A stretch of 32,065 nt of DNA, taken from the NCBI GenBank assembly GCA_025769875.1, contig JAGFNK010000587.1, positions 1-32,065 on the forward strand, written 5' to 3'. The position numbers and the translations under genes were made by a program. This document shows positions 9,729-17,495 of this stretch, one piece after another (position 1 is the stretch's first letter; each line of letters opens with the position of its first letter). A model generated the notes under the pieces. The model was not told where the DNA came from. It saw nothing but the letters and a program-made list of their open reading frames with translations, and searched no databases. Origin of the DNA: Russula earlei (taxonomy: Eukaryota > Basidiomycota > Agaricomycetes > Russulales > Russulaceae).

Positions 9729-10670
9729 TCATAGCATTGAGGGGTGAGCTTGAAAGGAGGCAGCGTTGAGGCATTGGCGACAGAGTGAGTGGTGGGTAGC
9801 GAGCCCGGGTGTGCTTAGCTGCAAAGTCCTTCTGCAGGTTGTTGCAAGTTCTGATAGGTATTCATGCCATTTCCGAGGGTTAGATGTCAACCCAAGTCTG
9901 ATCGAGACAACATAAAGACAAGCGTCTGCTGACCCTAGCATCGTCATATTCTGCCACCATGTCGGGTTCTGGATCACTTGCATAGTTGTGAGCAAGTCAT
10001 CATTCCGAGGCCTGGTGATCGTGTCAAACATAAAGTCCATCAGTTCATAAGGTTGGCCTGCGACACCAAACATGAGATCTGGTGGTTGTTCCAGGATGTA
10101 GTTTCCTGGTCCTTCTGTCGAATCTGCATTTGGGAAATTGGGTGGAGCCGTCACTCCACTATTCTGTGGCACAGACTGATGCAAATCTGGGGCGCCTGCG
10201 TTGCCACTAAGACCTGACGATAGTGATGACGAGGTTGTGTTCTGTGGTGGGGGGGGGGGGGGGGGGCGGTTGCTGCTGCTGTCATTGTCGCTGTAGTAGT
10301 TGTGGTAGTTGCTGGTACCTTGGTGTATTCAAACCGGTCTGCATCTGCTGCGGTGGTGGTCCCTGTTGAGGCATACGTCCCTGGGCCGTGCCGTCGCGTT
10401 TATTCTCGCCAGTAAGCTTTCGAGGAAGCACGAGTACAACTTTGGAGTGTGGCGCTCATCAATTGCAATTTGGGGAGACGCGATTGTGGCAATGAGGCGT
10501 TTGATCACTTCGTAGACCTCTGTTAAGCCCCGGGGTGATAAACCTTGAGCATTCTGGGCGTAGAAGCTATGGCAGATGCAAGTCAAAAATTCTGACCAAG
10601 ACCACTAGAAGGCGGGACGGCATACCTTGAGCATGAACACTGAGGCGAACGCGAATGGTTCTGTGGTATG
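9729..10670 (-). pseudogene. Captured C-terminal fragment of a fungal-specific transcription factor
   Basis: Minus-strand pieces encode PFAFASVFMLK, EVYEVIKRLIATIASPQIAI followed by DERHTPKLYS, a Gln/Pro-rich stretch around 10200-10330, and then YILEQPPDLMF and GQPYELMDFMFDTITRP with QNPTWWQNMTM. This style matches the C-terminal part of Zn2Cys6-type fungal transcription factors of Agaricomycetes. That assignment rests on my recognition of the motif style only. An intron (donor GTATGCC at about 10625, acceptor CATAG at about 10570) is retained. No Zn2Cys6 DNA-binding domain is present. Frameshifts lie around 10520 and in the polyproline stretch, where an 18-base G run (C on the coding strand) occurs. 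Confidence 0.6.
10249..10266. repeat. Homopolymer run of 18 G
   Basis: An uninterrupted G18 tract, followed by a GCTGCTGCTGTC-type triplet stretch. On the coding strand of the captured transcription-factor fragment it reads as poly-C, that is, polyproline. It is prone to slippage and to quadruplex formation. Its exact length is a likely sequencing uncertainty. Confidence 0.9.
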
Positions 10671-10711
10671 ACTGTCTGATTGCTGTTACTCAGCTGCGAG
10701 TCAGGTCGCAC

Positions 10712-12300
10712 CTATTCGACCTGGGTGGACAACTCTGGAAGCGGATCAGGGTGGATGGTGTTCATGGCATAGGTGAGAAGACCCTCTTCAGAGAATATTG
10801 ATGAATGCAGCAGGAAGAGGCATGGGGACAGGTAAGGGCGATCTCTCCGGACTGTGTTCATAATGAGGCTGTGCGTGTGGCGGTTACTGGGGATCAGTAA
10901 CGGAGTCGTCAACCGCTGCCTCGTCTGGTTGGTGTCAACGTCTGGGACTGGTGGAGGTGCAGGCTCAGGCACTGGCTCCGGCTCAGGCTCGTGTTTGGCC
11001 TTCTGTACTGGATCTGAGCGTTGTGCGCCCCTGCGTTTTGATGAAGCGACGGAAGCGGATGAGGCTGCGGCCTTCAGCGCGATTCGCTTGGCTTCTGGCA
11101 TCTTGGAAGTGGCCAGGGTGGATGAAGGATCGCGTGATTCTGGGTTGATTTTGGCTGACTTTGGTGGTGGTTCTTTGACTCCTTCCTCCCAAAAACCCAC
11201 TCCTCACCCTCATCCCGCGCGACCTCCTTCAACAATTCATTCAGGACGTCTGCGGCGAACCAAAACACGGCGTCAACGCGTCCATCGATGACCCACTTGC
11301 CGAACGTCTCCCGTGCGCATACCATTTCACACTCAGCCTTGCGCTCTTCGCGTCCCTCTCGAGCCACTCCCTCAGCTTCTCCAAATCCTCCTCTCGCTTG
11401 TTGGCACTCCAGTCTTCAGCAAGGTTCTAGTCAGTGCCATCCAACATAACCTTGACTTCGAATACGCCTTTGCGTACAAGCCGACGTCCCATGCGTCCAA
11501 GCTTGAGATACTCGGCCTGTGCCCATTCTCGAATGTCAGGGTCGTCAGAGTCTAGCAATAGGGCAAGACGCCTTGCGCGCCTCTTCTTGGCAGGAAAATC
11601 AGGGAGTAAATGCGGTGGAATGGTTGGGCGCCCAGATAGACCTGGTGGAATTATGAAAGGGTCGTCTGGGTCTAGGGTCATGGACTTTTCAAGAACATCG
11701 GTACAAGACAGGTGGGAGAGGCGATAGGTGGCGAGGAAGGCCGAGTGAGTTTCGAGTCGAAGAGCTGGGAGCATATCTCTGTGACCATGAATTTGGTGAG
11801 GCAGTCTGTCTGTTGGATGTGATAGATACAAGAGCACGGTCAGCGATCTGGGGGGGGAACGGGAAGATGACGGGTCAAGGCATACAGCAGTGCTTGCATA
11901 TGTGGGTGGTATCATGGACTCCTGGATGTGGATGTTGCGATGCAATGGATGACACTTTGAGTTGGTTAGAACAGAAAGCGGTGGAATGGGCGGAAGGGCA
12001 ACTCGAGTTGTCCACGCGGAAGGCACGATATCGGGAGGAAGAATGATGGATGACGGCGATGTCAACGAACTCTGGGTAATGGACGATTCGCTGCTGTAGC
12101 TAAAGTCGCTGCCGCTGATACTGGCGGCCCTCCATCGGACAATCCGGAACAGCGACGTGTAGGTGATTATGTGCATGTCATACCTGATAAGTGTGGACAA
12201 GTCAGCCAAGTGTATAAATGCTAGCGAAGGGGAGGTGGGGACGAGCGGATGATGCAACGCACAGGGTGGTTGTTCGGAGAGGACTTGTACCATTCGAGAG
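10712..12300 (-). pseudogene. Unidentified captured gene fragment(s) inside the hAT element
   Basis: Two minus-strand stretches look like real coding sequence but I do not recognise the family. One (11427-11720) contains LDPDDPFIIPPGLSGRPTIP, HLLPDFPAKKRRARRLALLL and REWAQAEYLKLGRMG. The other (11200-11367) contains RETFGKWVIDGRVDAVFWFA and ADVLNELLKEVARDEGEEW. They are on the same strand and could belong to one interrupted gene, with the second continuing the first after about 60 bases that include an in-frame stop. The remainder (10712-11190 and 11720-12300) is open in several frames but low in recognisable content. No function is proposed. Confidence 0.4.
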
Positions 12301-12379
12301 ATTTACACATGATGCTAGATACCGATCATTAGCGAGCTAGGGAGGGAGAAAGTCGACAATAAGAAAAAACGCACAATTC

Positions 12380-13540
12380 CTCTTTCAACGTCGACGGCTT
12401 GCCAAGCTTTGTAGCAGTTGACTTGTCGATGTTAAAGCAGATTGGTCATCTGGGTGTGGTTCAACATCTCCAGCTCCTGCTGCTCCGTAGTCGACTTCTT
12501 TGGAGGCAGAATTGTGGATTCAGATCTGTCGCAATCCTAGCGCCAAAGAGTTCAAGTCAGTCACATGAAATCGTTCGCGCTGACAATGAAGGGCATCGCG
12601 TACGGATAGCTTCCTGCCCAGCGGCACAGAGGTTTCTCTGTCGTCGTCGAGACCATGGCCCTTGCTGCACGAGCGCAACCACTGCATAACTTTGCGCACC
12701 TTACTCATGCTCGCAGGCATTCTATGCCCAATGGTGTCGGGGGCACGTGGCCCCATGTCGCGACCGAAGTGATGTCGGCAGCAGTCGCGAGCGCCCGACC
12801 AAAGTTTACCAACTTGGGACCAGCTACATGGCCCAAAAATGGTTGTCAGCCGCTGTCCAGGCAGAAGCAGTGGCAGCACGATCGGGGAGAAGCTTCCGCA
12901 CCACCGATACTTACGACAGATACCTGTGATCCACCTTGTCACCGAGCGCAACCTGCTCGTCAGATGAAGGAAGCACTGGACGTGACCCGCGGTCTGACGG
13001 TTCGGTGAAGATTCCTTTTTTGCGAGACGGCGTCTCTGGATCGCGCGCGGAGCTGCGACCAGGGCGGGCTTTGATGGTGCACGTGAGGGCTCGACCATAA
13101 CTCTCAGTGTGCTGCGACAACTCTTCTTTCCATTGTCCGGACTGAGCAGTGATGTCTGGGTGGTAGAAGCTTCGACTGTTGGACTAGTGGTGGGGGGACG
13201 GGGTAAGCTGTAACGTTGATGGGCGGCAGGAGGTCGACCCTGAGATCTTTGAGATGGTAGCGTACAGCGAGTTTGCTGCTGAGCTTTCTGACGGGACGCG
13301 GGCAGCTTTGGCAGGAGACAGTGCAGCCTCTGCTGGGGAAGGGGCACCAAAGATCTTGCCGAGGCTCATGAGTGGCACTTGAGTCAAGGTGGATATAAAG
13401 ATAAAAAGACGAGACACAGGACCACATGTCCACAATGGTAACTGAGGATGGCAGAAAGGGAGCCTAAGGGAGGCCTGCTCGCGATGTAGAAGTGGCAGAC
13501 AACTCTCCAAATCAAGCAACCATATCCAAATCTGGCCCTT
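12380..13540 (-). pseudogene. Unidentified captured gene fragment, spliced-looking, near the right hAT end
   Basis: The minus strand shows exon-like stretches: KARPGRSSARDPETPSRKKG with KVDHRYLS (about 13060-12913), then a GTAAGTATCGG donor and a CATGTAG acceptor (about 12912 to 12825), followed by MPASMSKVRKVMQWLRSCSK (about 12720-12660) and, near 12480, ILPPKKSTTEQQELEMLNHT. The basic SKVRKVMQWLR stretch resembles linkers of fungal protein kinases, but that is only a resemblance. Intron signals and the common strand suggest a fifth captured host gene. Confidence 0.35.
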
Positions 13541-13562
13541 CAAAACTCCAAATCTGGCACTT

Positions 13563-13693
13563 CAAAACGGCTCGAAACGGCTCGAAACGGCTCGCGCTGT
13601 TTCGAGCCGCGAGCCGTTGAACGGCTTACCTCGGCTCAGATACGGCTCCGGCTCGGCTCGAAACGGTTTCGAGCCGAGCCGGCGACAGCACTA
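13563..13693. repeat. Right hAT terminus with ACGGCTCGAA subterminal repeats
   Basis: Three consecutive AACGGCTCG units (13566-13596) are followed by inverted GAGCCG motifs and a GGCTCGAAACGGTTTCGAGCC hairpin-like stretch, ending in GGCGACAGCACTA. The last ten bases are the inverse of the left end. The array mirrors the left terminus in motif but not in exact sequence. Confidence 0.75.
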
Positions 13694-13983
13694 CCATCAA
13701 TCCCTTGATCACATCACGGCCCCCATCTCAACGCGTTCTCCATGCTCAAAGCCCCCATCAATGCACGCATCAAGCCACTGGGCCTCGGTGGAGGCGCGTG
13801 GTCGACTCGCCGGTAACGGAAAGGATCTCGAGCCGAAACGGGAGATCGAGAAATGACCACAGTACTGTGCCCAAGTTTCTACATCTGATATTGTTCTCCA
13901 TCATGATTTGATGGATGGATAAACCCACTCATCCTGATCCTGATCCTGCACTGATGGACAGAGGGTAGGTAGACACGCCCCCG

Positions 13984-13989
13984 TATAAA
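13984..13989 (+). promoter_or_regulatory. TATA box of the secreted-protein gene
   Basis: TATAAA lies 120 bp upstream of the ATG at 14109, implying a transcript start near 14010-14015 and a leader of about 95 nt. It lies about 290 bp from the right end of the hAT element, so the transposon inserted just upstream of this promoter. Confidence 0.55.
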
Positions 13990-14108
13990 GTCGATGCCTG
14001 CAATTACAACTGTGCCCCCCAACATACTACCAGGTGCTGGCCACCGAAAATCTTCTACCCCGCTATCTTGTTTACACCCCGACAACGTATTCACGTTCAT
14101 AAATAACA

Positions 14109-14621
14109 ATGCGAACCTCTGTTGTTGCGACATTCTGCCTCGCCATTGGCATCACTCTGTCATTCGCGCTTCCATCCGGGTCAGGTCCACCAAAGTACAC
14201 CAATCTCTTAAACTCCTCTTTCTTCCCTGAAATCGACATTACCCCTTGCAGATATGAACCCAAATATGATCATGAGATTCCCGGCTGGGAACGCCTTCCT
14301 TCAAAAGAGCACCTCCCACCTGATAGACGTGAAACGCTGAATAGGATGTTGCTAGATTTGGGCAAAAAACACCATGAACTATGTCTTCACGCAAAGGAAT
14401 GTTTTGAAGATCCAAATTTCGAGGATAAAATGAAGGAGTGGCGACAGAAGCATTACCAAGAAACGTCAATACCGGAGTATTGGCTGAAAGATTTCAACAA
14501 AAAGGATCCGACCAGGGACGGTTTTCAGGCGGTGGACCACCTGGACAATATGCGGCGCAAGACTAACGTGCAGTTAAAGGACATGGCACCAGGCGGACAA
14601 AATGTGCGGGGAGGTCACTGA
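14109..14621 (+). CDS. Small secreted protein, hypothetical (170 aa)
   Basis: A single-exon ORF starts at an ATG with A at -3 (AACAATG). The first about 20 residues (MRTSVVATFCLAIGITLSFA) are a clear secretion signal with a hydrophobic core and a likely cut before LPSG. The mature part of about 150 residues is hydrophilic and rich in Lys, Asp, Glu and Pro, with three Cys (ITPCRY, ELCLHAKEC) and no transmembrane segment. It contains FEDKMKEWRQKHYQ and YWLKDFNKKDPTRDGFQAVD and ends NVRGGH. I do not recognise a family; small secreted proteins of this kind are common effector-like candidates in plant-associated basidiomycetes, but nothing here shows a function. It is the only undamaged host-type gene in the window. 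No intron is needed to read it. Confidence 0.75.
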   Translation: MRTSVVATFCLAIGITLSFALPSGSGPPKYTNLLNSSFFPEIDITPCRYEPKYDHEIPGWERLPSKEHLPPDRRETLNRMLLDLGKKHHELCLHAKECFEDPNFEDKMKEWRQKHYQETSIPEYWLKDFNKKDPTRDGFQAVDHLDNMRRKTNVQLKDMAPGGQNVRGGH

Positions 14622-15338
14622 CTGTGTTGGCCATTACTTTGTATGGCATACTACTACACCTGTGCCCTCAGTCAAATTGCATCAGCAAACCACAAAAAAA
14701 AAATCCGGGTTTTTGTTGGTTTCTGCTGGTTTCCCAGTTTCTGGAAACTGAATACACAGAGACTGGGAAACCTGGTAGACTTCTTTCTAAGTATGAAAAA
14801 ATGTACATAGTAATTACTTCATATAACTAGTGGGACATACCAAATGCAATCCACCCAGCAGGTTGTGATGCAACCACGTGATATGAAAATAGAGACAAAC
14901 AATTTGTAATCAGTATGTGTTGATTGTGTGCCCATCCGGGAACCCAGGTAGGTCATTGTGCAAGCTGACCCAACTCTCCCCCACACTGACATTGAAGTAG
15001 AACAAATATCAGCCAAATATATCAATGTACTATATTAAAAGCAAGCTCAGTGGGAGGGTCACCCAATTGGGTGGCTCCCAGATTTGCCTTATTGGTCTGG
15101 CGCAATTATCCAACAGATGTTAGTAAGCTGCAGAAAAAATGTTTTTGAGCATGCAAATAGGGGTCATGGATGGGGTTGAAGGTCAGATGTTGTGATTAGT
15201 GTGACTGGCACCAAAGGCATTTCCCTTTCCCATAACATCACACACCCATGTTCCTTCCTTTCCTCTCCCCTCCCCTTGCCTCTCCTCCACCCTGGTCTCT
15301 CTACTTGGGGATTTTAAGACCAAAACAGCCATGAAAAC
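14622..15338. other. Non-coding flank with small palindromes
   Basis: No gene is visible in these 717 bases. Two nested hairpins lie at 14728-14772 (arms GGTTTCCCAGT and ACTGGGAAACC, plus CAGTTTC/GAAACTG inside), about 110 bp after the secreted-protein stop. They could lie in its 3' untranslated region. A perfect 14-bp palindrome CACCCAATTGGGTG is at 15060-15073. The stretch 15225-15300 is pyrimidine-rich on the plus strand. Confidence 0.5.
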
Positions 15339-15829
15339 TGTCACCGACTGGGGGCGGTGTTGCTGACAAATCGTTTCATGCGCGAGACGTGCGCACTGAG
15401 TTGAATGAGACGATGAGTTCTCGTTAGATTCGGGGGTCTCAGTGACAGCACAGCGAAAGCTAGTGTGTACCGCGGAGGGAAAATATGACAGAAAGGTCTT
15501 TGCGTCTGAAGACTTAGAGAGATGAAGGAGTTTTCGAGTCGATTGCTTGATTCTCTGCAAGCCTACAGTCCGAAGCTAGAATCCAGTGATATTTCACAAG
15601 AGAACAAGCTTGGAGCTTGTTCTCTTCTACAGACAGGTTTATATAGACAGTGTATCCTATATCAAATAGTAGACACAAGGTAACGGTGAGGCAATCGGGA
15701 CTAAGACATGCTGGAAGGTGCTGGTACATGCGAGGCTAAACGAGTCATAGAATGCGCGGGAATCATGAGGTCTGTCCAGGTAGGCTTGTCCGGTTGCCGG
15801 TCCGGTCCGAAGAGCTGGTTCTTGTGACA
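15339..15829 (-). mobile_element. Solo LTR, 491 bp, of the chromovirus family, TSD AAAAC
   Basis: On the minus strand it starts TGTCACAAG..., wait-free of any internal sequence, and ends ...CAGTCGGTGACA. It is the inverted counterpart of the LTRs at 16112 and 23843 and has the same 491-bp length as the 5' LTR without its insertion. AAAAC flanks it on both sides (15334-15338 and 15830-15834). The TATATAAAC-type box and the GAGAACAAGC/GCTTGTTCTC hairpin (about 15599-15625) are conserved. It lies only 282 bp from the complete element, in the opposite direction. Confidence 0.92.
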
Positions 15830-16008
15830 AAAACTATCCAATGCAACTGACTGGCCTATGAGTGTCTCATGGGCATCATGTGTTTTCACTTTTAGCCCCT
15901 TTTCTCTGCTTTCTCCATCTCCTCTCTCTTCTTTCTTTCTTTGGTGTCCTTTCCTTCTCACTCATGTCTCCTTAACCAGCATGGTCAGGTTGGGTCATCA
16001 AACACTCA
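15830..16008. repeat. Repeated non-coding segment, paralogue of 25145-25330
   Basis: The stretch starting with CTGACTGGCCTATG and containing TCTCATGG, the pyrimidine-rich block and CCAGCATGGTCAGG recurs with moderate divergence at about 25150-25310. The copy at 25150 continues without the MITE and serves as an approximate empty site for it. No coding potential is visible. Confidence 0.6.
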
Positions 16009-16296
16009 GGCCCCTTTTACCAACCAAGAATTCTTGAATCTTGAACTTGAACTTGGATTTCAGGATTTTCTGGGAGTGACAGGAGTGACAGGAGTGATGT
16101 AAGTGATATGATGTCACAAGTACCGGCTCTTTGGACCAGACCGGCAACCGGACAAGCCTACCCGGACAGACCTCATGTTTCCCACGCATTTTCATGACTC
16201 ACCTAGCCTCACATGTACCATCACCTTCCAGCGTGTTCTAGTTTCAATTGCCTCACCATTACCTTGTGTCTGCTATTTGATATAGGATACAATGTC

Positions 16297-16304
16297 TATA
16301 TAAG
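16297..16304 (+). promoter_or_regulatory. TATA box of the chromovirus LTR promoter
   Basis: TATATAAG lies 32 bp before CTAAGCTTGTTCT (16329-16341), the segment complementary to the primer-binding site. The spacing predicts transcription starting at or very near that segment, as self-priming needs. The same box occurs in the 3' LTR near 24028. Confidence 0.8.
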
Positions 16305-16376
16305 ACTGTCCGACAAAGAGAACAAGCCCTAAGCTTGTTCTCTTGTGAATATCACTGGATTCGAGCTTCGGGACTG

Positions 16377-17204
16377 TGTTACGAACCAAGGCCAAGTCCT
16401 GGCCGAAGATTGTCCTATTTTACTCAAGAAGAACCTCTCTCACTTTGCATTGCCGACTCCCTTCCATTTTCTGGGCTATCCCCCCTGCGGTACAAGATAT
16501 TGCTATTGCAAAGGCACCATAACACGACCAGGCACCAGTTTCCTAATCGGGTAATCATCGCGTGGCAGCCACATGGCCACTCAGCCACCATGGACCCGAA
16601 ACAGCGGCACAAACTCTTAGAAACTGTTGCATAAATCATCTGACGTCATCAAGGCTCCAATGACATCATGGCTGACTGAGCGACTCCACAGTGACCTCAT
16701 AGGCTCACTAAGCGCTCCACAGTGACATCATAATGATGTCATCGCTCCACAATGATCAGTAATGCGCTCAGTAAGCCTGAAAGTTGACACAAGCAAGTTT
16801 ATGCCTCTGTAGTCCTATTGGATGGTACCAAAGAGTCTAGAATAGTCCCAGTGCTTTGTAATCGACCCTGTATATTGTATATAAGCCCCAATGAAGCATG
16901 GCAGTCGTCAGACTGTCCATTTGTGATACTCTCCACTTCCTGGGTACTCCCCTGCGACTGCTCAGTCTAAAGCCTTCCCTCGTCTTCAAGGTACTCTTCA
17001 ACGACCGCCTTGTTTAAAGTCCCTCGCCACACTGGCATCTAGCCTTCGCCTTTGTCTCTTGCAACACCTACCAGTCCCCATCTGGTACCTCCTCGTCGTT
17101 TGGCTCGTCCTCCTGTTCAACGCCGCCTTCGCCGCGTACCATCTGTTCCGACCCTTGCCCACCTGCTCCTGAGTCCTTAGTGATCAGCAGTACGTGTCTT
17201 GACA
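16377..17204 (+). mobile_element. Solo LTR, 828 bp (family A), nested in the chromovirus 5' LTR, TSD GACTG
   Basis: It starts TGTTACGAACC, ends GTCTTGACA, and is flanked by GACTG at 16372-16376 and 17205-17209. The 3' LTR of the host element reads CGGGACTGTAGGCTTG without interruption near 24103, which is the exact empty site. It is the same family as 2484-3311 and 28384-29207. The insertion separates the TATA box from the rest of the 5' LTR and so would disrupt the transcript leader. Confidence 0.95.
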
Positions 17205-17437
17205 GACTGTAGGCTTGCAGGAAATCAAGCATTCGACTTGAAAACTCTCTCCACTCTCTAAGTCATCAAACGCAAAGACATATCCATTGTATTTCCTCTC
17301 CGCGGTACACACTAGCCTTCGCTGTGTTGTCACCGAGATCCCCGACTTTGTGAGAATTAACCTTCTCGCTCGACTCTGTGCGCATGACTTGCACATGAAA
17401 TGATTTGTCAGCAACACCGCCCCCAGTCGGTGACATT

Positions 17438-17450
17438 AGAACAAGCTTAG
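17438..17450 (+). other. Primer-binding site, self-priming type
   Basis: AGAACAAGCTTAG begins 2 nt after the 5' LTR end and is the exact reverse complement of CTAAGCTTGTTCT at 16329-16341, the predicted 5' end of the element RNA. Tf1/sushi elements prime minus-strand synthesis by folding the RNA 5' end onto the primer-binding site instead of using a tRNA. I see no obvious tRNA 3' end match, though none could be searched. Confidence 0.75.
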
Positions 17451-17495
17451 CTCTGAACCCTTGATCCCAAACCACACGCTCACAAAAAGAATACA

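Larger units (their letters stand above)
6293..13693. mobile_element. hAT-type non-autonomous element carrying captured host gene fragments (Pack-type), TSD CCATCAAT
   Basis: The ends are inverted copies: TAGTGCTGTCAC at 6293 and the complement of TAGTGCTGTCGC ending at 13693. Both are followed inwards by clusters of GGCTCG/GCTCGGCTC subterminal repeats. An 8-bp direct duplication CCATCAAT flanks the unit (6285-6292 and 13694-13701). Eight-base duplications, a YARNG start and subterminal repeats are hAT hallmarks. No ORF resembling a hAT transposase is visible in the 7401 bp. Instead, the minus strand holds fragments of at least four host genes with introns. The unit therefore depends on a transposase from elsewhere, if it moves at all. 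Confidence 0.85.
16112..17435 (+). repeat. 5' LTR of the chromovirus, split by a solo LTR
   Basis: The LTR runs from TGTCACAAGTAC to CAGTCGGTGACA. Without the 828-bp insertion and its duplicated GACTG it is 491 bp, against 496 bp for the 3' LTR, the difference being ACAGT absent near 17289. A TATA box at 16297-16304 is followed by the imperfect hairpin AGAACAAGC/GCTTGTTCT at 16319-16342, the probable start of the RNA. Confidence 0.93.

Noticed and set aside
8525..9734. Several plus-strand ORFs of 82-147 codons opposite RPN10
   Set aside because: They are shadows of GC-rich minus-strand exons that encode recognised RPN10 motifs.
12520..13350. 276-codon minus-strand ORF as one gene
   Set aside because: It runs through a plausible intron and mixes frames; only parts look like exons.
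6293..13693. Helitron as the gene-capturing element
   Set aside because: Helitrons lack target duplications and inverted ends; here an 8-bp duplication and inverted TAGTGCTGTC ends are present.
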